From contig CM057147.1 of the NCBI GenBank assembly GCA_029964075.1, positions 19,055,513-19,119,512 of the forward strand: 64,000 nt of DNA, given 5' to 3'. Of this stretch, positions 58,401 through 64,000 are shown piece by piece. The notes under the pieces were generated by a model. That model had not been told where the DNA came from and made no database searches. It saw only the letters and a program-made list of their open reading frames with translations. This DNA is from Patiria pectinifera (lineage: Eukaryota; Echinodermata; Asteroidea; Valvatida; Asterinidae). A program made the translations under genes and the position numbers. Each line of letters begins with the position of its first letter. The first letter of the stretch is position 1.

Positions 58401-59188
58401 AGAGGGTGGTTTTGAGTAGAATCAGAAATGTTAACATTAAAGCGTAATGACCAATAAACCTTGTGTTAACACATGACCAAAATATTCAGATCCCTCGTTA
58501 TTCTCAAAACTACCTCTTGTTCATAGATTGCCGCCTCACAAGGTGTATCTGCATATACTTCTCCCAAGTTGTACTTCCTCAGATTGCATTTTTGTTTTGT
58601 TGACATTTGGTTCTCCCTTGTCTTCTGCAGGTGGCATTATAGGTTCAGAGCAGGCTGCCCTGGTCTGCAGTGATCATGGCCTCAGCCGCAGTGTCTGTGT
58701 GGTCTTAGCCTATCTCATGGTGTTCTACAAATGGCCATTAAAGGTAATGCATTGCACAATTCTTGTCAATAACAAATAAATATTGATCTTGCTACGTGTT
58801 GACAAATCCTAATTTTGGAAAGATTTCAGAAATGTTATTTTTTTTGTATCTGAAAATGCACAGTCAGTTTAAGTGTCGTGCAGTTCGTAATACTAATGTG
58901 TGAGAACAATCCAAACATGCGAGGTATACATTTCCCCCCTCCCAACCCAACCCAACCCACCCTCATCCATCTTATTCCTAAGGAAGTACTGAATTCAAAA
59001 TCTTCCAAGTTTGATGTAATATGCATTGTTGTTTTGGTGTCATTCCATTCATGTAGGAAGCCCACAAACACCTTGCCGGTTGCAAGAGCAACATCCGGCC
59101 CCACCGCTCGTTCGTCCACCAGCTCTCCAAATGGGAGAAAACCGTCTTCGGGGAGACACTCACAGACATCAGTGACCCAAACTTCTAA
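52422..59188 (+). CDS. STYXL1: STYXL1 (MK-STYX) rhodanese/DUSP pseudophosphatase
   Basis: Coding exons: 52422-52527, 54173-54234, 55507-55606, 56277-56559, 57199-57299, 58631-58743, 59057-59188; they join to 298 residues (human 313). Residues 1 to about 95 form a rhodanese/CDC25-like domain (CLSDANYLLLLDARQTNEYN, then ESHIITSKKA). After a linker with IIYMPRELDQLRPYPMEVLP, the dual-specificity phosphatase fold follows (GRLYLGDCQQA, IKGVVCLA, LLHIPVTDDED, GLSRSVCVVLAYLM). The active-site loop should read HCxxGxSRS but is C230-S231-D-H-G-L-S-R-S, so the nucleophilic Cys is Ser and the preceding His is Cys. This matches human MK-STYX, whose loop is FSTQGISR, and implies a catalytically dead regulator. 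The ATG is preceded by an acceptor, so an upstream untranslated exon is likely. Intron 1 carries a large transposon starting at the splice donor. Confidence 0.93.
52536..53360. mobile_element. 825-bp long-TIR (Mutator/foldback-type) element at STYXL1 exon 1
   Basis: Arms of about 370 bp are near-perfect inverted copies starting TAGCCCGACTGCGTCTGGCC and ending GGCCAGATGCAGTCGGGCTA, around a short unpaired centre near 52950. Flanks GGTACAGAT (52527-52535) and GGAACAGAT (53361-53369) form a 9-bp target duplication with one mismatch. Long arms plus a 9-bp duplication fit Mutator-like elements. No transposase is present. Confidence 0.8.
53815..53988. mobile_element. pogo-like MITE in STYXL1 intron 1
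   Basis: The ends CAGTGAGATCTCAATAAGTC and GACTTGTCAAGATTTCACTG are inverted, flanked by TA on both sides (53813-53814, 53989-53990). TAAGTCAAAC-type words recur inside. Confidence 0.7.
55227..55438. mobile_element. PIF/Harbinger-like MITE, family B, short form
   Basis: The ends GGCCAAACAAAACAATAGTT and the complementary right end (AGCAGAACTAGG...GGCC) match 19778-20770. CCTACCTACCCTATTTT is subterminal at both ends. The flanks are TAA and TTA, not identical. Confidence 0.65.
58041..58324 (-). mobile_element. CORE-like SINE, near full length, in STYXL1 intron
   Basis: It matches 38319-38593 across the body, core (TTGCCCAAGGACACAAC) and tRNA-like head (complement of GGATTCGAACTCC). Confidence 0.78.
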
Positions 59189-59376
59189 ATCCTTTGGATG
59201 ACTGGCATCATTTTGTTTAATTTAATTCTATCTGGTCAGGGCTCCGTGCACGAACAAGGCAGGGTGCGTTTGAACCACTTTCGAATCGATAGACCATGGA
59301 CGGGACACACTGCATGCGCATACTGGTTCGTAGACGCATGTTGCGAAGTACGCACAACCTACATGTATGTTAAGGA

Positions 59377-59475
59377 GAATACACGAGAAAGTGTGGATTC
59401 GTAATTAAAGAATTCACGAGGCGCGAAGCGCCGAGTGAATTCGTTAATTAAGAATCCACACTTGCGAGTGTATTC
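59377..59475. mobile_element. 99-bp hairpin element downstream of STYXL1
   Basis: GAATACACGAGAAAGTGTGG pairs with CCACACTTGCGAGTGTATTC. The arms of about 48 bp meet at GGCGCGAAGCGCC. It probably lies in the STYXL1 3' region. Confidence 0.7.
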
Positions 59476-59544
59476 TTCGACTTAAACCATTTCGTCAAAA
59501 GAAGTATTTGCATTAACAGTGAGTGGAGATGAAAAGACTTGGGA

Positions 59545-59722
59545 AAAGTGTTACAACCTGACGCCACTTCAAAGTCTATGGAGACATTTTTTAAGTATTT
59601 CCCAACAAAATTGGAAATATTTCTCAGTCCCAGATTCATGTCTTATCATCATTTTTGCAGTGAATGACCTTCATTGAGATGATATATGAAGAAAAAAGTG
59701 GTGTCAGGTTGCAACATTTTTC
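59545..59722. mobile_element. MITE, TGTTGCAACCTGACGCCA family
   Basis: GTTACAACCTGACGCCACTT at the left is inverted as AAGTGGTGTCAGGTTGCAAC at the right. Relatives are at 2133-2338 and 22452-22652. Confidence 0.65.
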
Positions 59723-61140
59723 CTGGCTCCTTCCGTCAACATATGGATAGTTCAGACGAAGATTTATTTCTGGCTCGAAGTAGTTTTGCAGTGACGGCAG
59801 AGAATCTGACAAAGAAGATGCATTGGTAATTTTGAAAGCAAAGATTTCACGCATACGGTCCTATTAATGCTCATTATGGAGAACAATTGTCCCACGTGTT
59901 CAACTTCAAAGAGTCACACTTTAATAAAGATTCTTCGTTCCGAATCCACACTTTGTGACCAGCATAAAAGATTTGTAGTTCCGAAACCACACTTTTAACA
60001 ATAGTGTGACGTCATAGCAATGGTTTAATTTACTCTGAATGTGCACAAAGCCACAGCATATTTGTATGAACGTCAGGTGTCATCGACAATGCTTTCACAC
60101 GTCTCTCCCAGTTGTCTCCCCCAACTCTCCCTTTGTAATTGTCGAGGGGGTACTTGTGCACAGAGTCTGTAGGTCTTGAGCAATATATGGGAATTGTATA
60201 TAAAATTTAAAGGGGATCCACATCCAAGGTTTAAGCTGACGTAAAGAAACTCCACTTCAAGTCATAACTGACCTTCTGAAAGATTGATTCATTAAATGTT
60301 GCTTCATCACAGATCCAGTTAGGGTGAGGGCCATTATCCTCTAGTGGTTGGTTTGTGACGTAACTTAAGCCTGCGCAAAGGCCTTTAGTCAAACGATTGT
60401 CAAATTTAGTCCAGGCTCCTTGTTGTGCTTTATGATGCACACAGCTTTGGGTAACCAGCGAAGCCACTGTGCCCCATGCTCCGGTTCCAAATACTTGACT
60501 AGATTTTTTGGGGGGGGGCCATGGAGGCAAATGGTTAGCTTTAAATGGATCCACTTTTGTTTTCATGGATCCACTTTTGTTTTGGATCTGTGATCATGCT
60601 GAACCATTCAAGAAATTGTTTTTTGTAACAAATGCTTGTGTTCTATAGTGATGTTATGCTGCCGTCGTGATGAAGTAGTCTATATTCCACCAATGTCTTG
60701 CAGTCTCGCACAAGTACGATATTTTCCGAGTACTAAAGCTTTTGACCATACGCATGCTTCCAAAAAGAATGTACAACATGCAAATGTATCCATTCATCAA
60801 ATGTGTACAATTTTAATGTCTACCAAGGCCAATTTTAGAGTTAATAAGCAAGTGCCACAAATATTATATTATTTCAGTAAAAGAGCTTTGTATAAAAAAA
60901 TCCTGTAAATATGTACAAGTTTTGAGGTGTAAATCTTGGGATTCAGAAAAATTTCTATTTTTCTTCCTTTGTAAATAAATTCAGGTCCAGAATTTTCAGT
61001 TTGATTTTCAGTTCATGTATTATCAATCATTCACGTATTCCTTAATTCAAATTTTAAAAAAATGTCATCCCCCCAGAAACCTAAATCATGAATTATATTT
61101 TTCAAACCCATCACAATGTCTTCCGAATAACAAGACTGCT
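59723..61140. other. Intergenic between STYXL1 and ALKBH4 (tail to tail)
   Basis: No exon. A 19-bp direct repeat ATGGATCCACTTTTGTTTT lies near 60546-60584, and a G-run near 60510. AATAAA near 60973 could serve a plus-strand transcript. The 3' UTRs of both genes should lie here. Confidence 0.45.
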
Positions 61141-63786
61141 TTAAGGAACCACAGTCCCCGTGAACATTTTGGCAACAGACAGCACCTCCCTCCCAATATC
61201 CTCCTGGGCCCCGCCCAGCAAAAACTCCTCGGTCAGCTCCCTGAGTGTCACTGCGATGCGACGGGACACGATAGCCTCCCTTCGTATCCCATGATTCCAT
61301 TGGTGCCTAGCAGGACCCGACAGAACAAGCAAGCTCCGCGGCGGAAGCGGGATCCTAACAGATACCGGCGTAGTCCGGGCATCCTCGTTCCCAGGGCTCT
61401 GAATAGGGGTCATGTCTAAATAAGTCCCCGAGATCAAGTTGATGGTGACGAGTCGCTCGCCCCACAGCCAGCTGTCATCTAGGTGGGGGTCGATGGCCGA
61501 CCCCCTCTCGGGGAGGTAGTCCAGATTGCACTGCTCGACCGGTACGAAGTCATTCAGGCTCTCGTGTTCATTTATCCGCTCAACGAAGGGCTTGATGAAT
61601 GAGGGCAGACCGGTGAAACCCGCCGTTTTGAGCTTCCTCCGTTTAAAGTTGACTTTGGGCCCATAGTCCTGCAGGAGATTACAAACCAAAATATTAAGAT
61701 CGGATTTGTTCTGATAAAATACAAACTAAGATACAGTCCAAGATTCAAAGAGGCCTTCAAATTCAATTTATAATCGGCTTTAAGTAAAAGATATTTCTTA
61801 ACTGCATATTTTGCTGCAATAGATTCAAATAGGCCTTCAAATTCAATTTATAATCGGCTTTAAGTAAAAGATATTTCTTAACTGCATATTTTGCTGCAAT
61901 AGGTCTCTCTGAAATGATGTCACTTCCTACAGATTGCCACGTGCATTGGCATTTTTGGCGTCAAATTTTCATGATGCATATCGACTGCGCCGTATTTCGA
62001 AGAAATTTCAAGCAACATGCGCACGTGTTTTGAACATTTTCCACACAACGCAACTCACCTGCATTGAACACGCAGTTGTAATTTTCCTACGAAGATGGGG
62101 TCCTATGAGAGATATCTATAGCTTTATCCACTCTAAATTGCTATCACTTAGAAATGTGTTTATCTTAATGTTGCTTGAGCTGTGTCACTTTAAAAAAAAG
62201 AACATCATCTTACTTAGCTGCATAGTCGCACACTGCTTGAAAAACCTACAAAAATTGTTTAAAAAAGTTCTTACAAAGGGAGCCCAATCTTTTCACTGCC
62301 TTTTTTTGCTTTTCCTATAAATTTCAAACTTCGTATTATTATTGTGCTCCCAGAATGTGCAAAAGGTGAGGGTCATCTTCTGCAAGTCAATTTTAGGTCA
62401 CAAGTACAAAAATGTAATTTTAGTGAGTCAGAGACCTGTTTAACTCTCCCAGATTGGGACGGTTTCCATGGCGATGCATCAATGGTCCTCACAAGTTCTG
62501 CCTCCTCCTCTTTGGAAATGAACTCCGGCACGACGGTAACTCCCGGGAATTCTAACGCTCTGCCCGTGTGGTCACATGGCATCAGCTCAGTGATAGGCGG
62601 GTTGGTGAAATCATCTGTATGCCTAGGTCCCCATGCTGTGTTGCACCTCCAACAGTAGCAGTACAACTCCCACGACTCCTTTTAATACATTCAACAAGAA
62701 AAAGTAAACATTTCTTTTTTAAAGAAATGACAAACTTTGTGATGATTGGTAGTACATCTTCATATTCCGAAGTACTTTCACAAAGATGTCTAATTCATAA
62801 ATGGCAAAGAAAGCAGAACACCTGCCTGTTTTGTTCAATTTAAAACAAAAAGATGCATGGTCATGATCGACCCATTAGGTGAGTCGGCTTTACATATCAT
62901 ATTGGGAATAATCTAGTGGCTATCGTTACAGATTGTTTACGCAATTTTCAACAGCTACAGTTACAGAATTGCAACACGAGGTTTTCAATTCCTACAGTGA
63001 CTGAAGTACACAGATCAATAAGGTGTTTTACGGTAATACGTGCTATCTTGCCGGCAGGGCAATTTTACACGCATTGCTGTGTACGCATCGTCAATGGAAA
63101 ACTTTGGCGCTTCCAAATTCATCATGCGGTCATTCCAAAATGCGCCCGCATCTAGCAATGCATGTTCTTTTTGCCCCTTGAACAAGATGGCGCATATTAC
63201 CATGATTACCGTGAAACACCTTTACACTCTTTGTTTAGTTTCTCAAAATTGTGTTTTATTGAATGAAGTATATAATTTTTTTTCTGATTTATGACTCTGG
63301 AGGGGAGTGGAGGATTGATTTTATAGGGAAGAAAAGTCAGAGAACCAATCGCTCGACAACTGATGCATTCCCATACAACAATTGTTCACTGGTCAACTTC
63401 CATAAAATAGCATTATCGTCTAATATCGACAATAACAACACAAGTCACAAGAGGAACATGAGGAAGAGCTAAAACATTTTCATTTTTGTTATGAACTTAC
63501 GTGTTATTTTGTACATTTTAGCAAATTCTTTGTTACTTCTTTTAAAATATTCCATGAGACCACCAGCCAGGAATCTCATAAACATCATGGGGGGGGGGTG
63601 TCAATGGAGGCCTAGGCCCCCCCCCCCCCCCCCCGGCCCCTGCACTTCAACTTGCCCTCGGTTTTGTAATTGTACCTGTTCAGCGCTGGTAAAGTTCCTT
63701 GAAATGAGAGTTTTATGTTGTTGCTGTTCACATATTAAACATGTTCTAATGCCCTTGCAACCGCATGTTCCCTCATATTCTCCCAT
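61141..63786 (-). CDS. ALKBH4: ALKBH4, 2-oxoglutarate/Fe(II) dioxygenase
   Basis: Three exons, 63786-63676, 62678-62436 and 61668-61141, give 293 residues (human 302). The N-terminus has the ALKBH4-specific cysteine cluster CGCKGIRTCLIC (residues 8-19), probably metal-binding. Then come FPGVTVVPEFISKEEEAELV, SPWKPSQSGR, DYGPKVNF and the catalytic jelly roll: VEQCNLDYLPERGSAIDPHL with HLD as the HxD iron ligands, WGERLVTINL, PLPPRSLLVLSGPARHQWNH with the distal His, and a downstream Arg (VSRRIAVTLREL) for 2-oxoglutarate. In mammals ALKBH4 is reported to demethylate methyl-lysine on actin and to act at the cytokinetic midbody. The gene is convergent with STYXL1. All introns are phase 0. Confidence 0.95.
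61741..61900. repeat. 80-bp tandem duplication in ALKBH4 intron 2
   Basis: Two head-to-tail 80-bp units starting AGATTCAAA, with one mismatch. Confidence 0.92.
63016..63225. mobile_element. Foldback element (AATAAGGTGTTTTACGGTAA) in ALKBH4 intron 1
   Basis: The ends AATAAGGTGTTTTACGGTAA and TTACCGTGAAACACCTT are inverted. The internal GCGCATATTACC and CAAGATGGCGCATATT words match the 52000-52095 copy. Confidence 0.65.
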
Positions 63787-64000
63787 AGTTTCAAAATAAT
63801 GGGGAGCAGATAGCGAGGACTAAACCAGCCAGCATTCGTTTATGCATGTAGCCCAAATCCTTCCGCAAAAAAACACTGTCGTTAATGAGACGGTCAAGTA
63901 GCCCAAATCTCACATTCGGGCGTATTTTCGCCCAAATTATGGGATGGTCTCAAAGAGGGCGCTTTTTACTGATTTAGAGCGCCCTCACACTTCTTTTTTT
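63787..64000. other. Upstream of ALKBH4
   Basis: Possible ALKBH4 promoter side. GTAGCCCAAATC is repeated at about 63847 and 63898. No neighbouring gene is seen before the window ends. Confidence 0.4.

Overview
This is a gene-sparse, repeat-rich metazoan nuclear window. Genes are split into many short exons by GT-AG introns, there are no operons, and every family recognised is animal. The genome is full of short inverted-repeat transposons, tRNA-derived SINEs and a tandem satellite. A CORE-type SINE, an invertebrate-style secreted tocopherol-cyclase-like protein and a mosaic LDLa/TSP1/trypsin protease suggest a marine invertebrate deuterostome. An echinoderm is my best guess; a hemichordate or cephalochordate is not excluded.

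Layout. 1-6276: no gene, several inverted-repeat elements and a pair of oppositely oriented minisatellites. 6277-17922 (minus): a complete 14-coding-exon major vault protein (MVP) gene with many elements in its introns. 17923-29539: no gene; MITEs, an approx. 1 kb PIF/Harbinger-like element, and an approx. 221-bp satellite array (25656-29030) split by a solo LTR. 29540-31110 (minus): a two-exon secreted tocopherol-cyclase-like protein. 32989-41224 (plus): an 11-exon secreted trypsin-type protease with five LDLa modules and one TSP1 module. 43126-49934 (minus): complete mitochondrial malate dehydrogenase (MDH2). 52422-59188 (plus): complete STYXL1, a rhodanese plus dual-specificity pseudophosphatase. 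61141-63786 (minus): complete ALKBH4, a 2-oxoglutarate/Fe(II) oxygenase.

MDH2 and STYXL1 lie head to head, the arrangement they also have on human 7q11.23, so this appears to be an ancient bidirectional pair. STYXL1 and ALKBH4 are tail to tail. I found no functional link among the remaining genes; they look like ordinary neighbours. All six coding sequences were assembled by hand from splice sites, and exon phases add up without a frameshift or internal stop.

The most interesting points are: the MDH2-STYXL1 pair; an 825-bp long-TIR element whose 9-bp target duplication covers the STYXL1 exon-1 splice donor; the conserved Cys-to-Ser change in STYXL1; the animal tocopherol-cyclase-like gene; degenerate copies of an MVP exon inside the adjoining intron; and the A/B-alternating satellite with a precisely inserted solo LTR.
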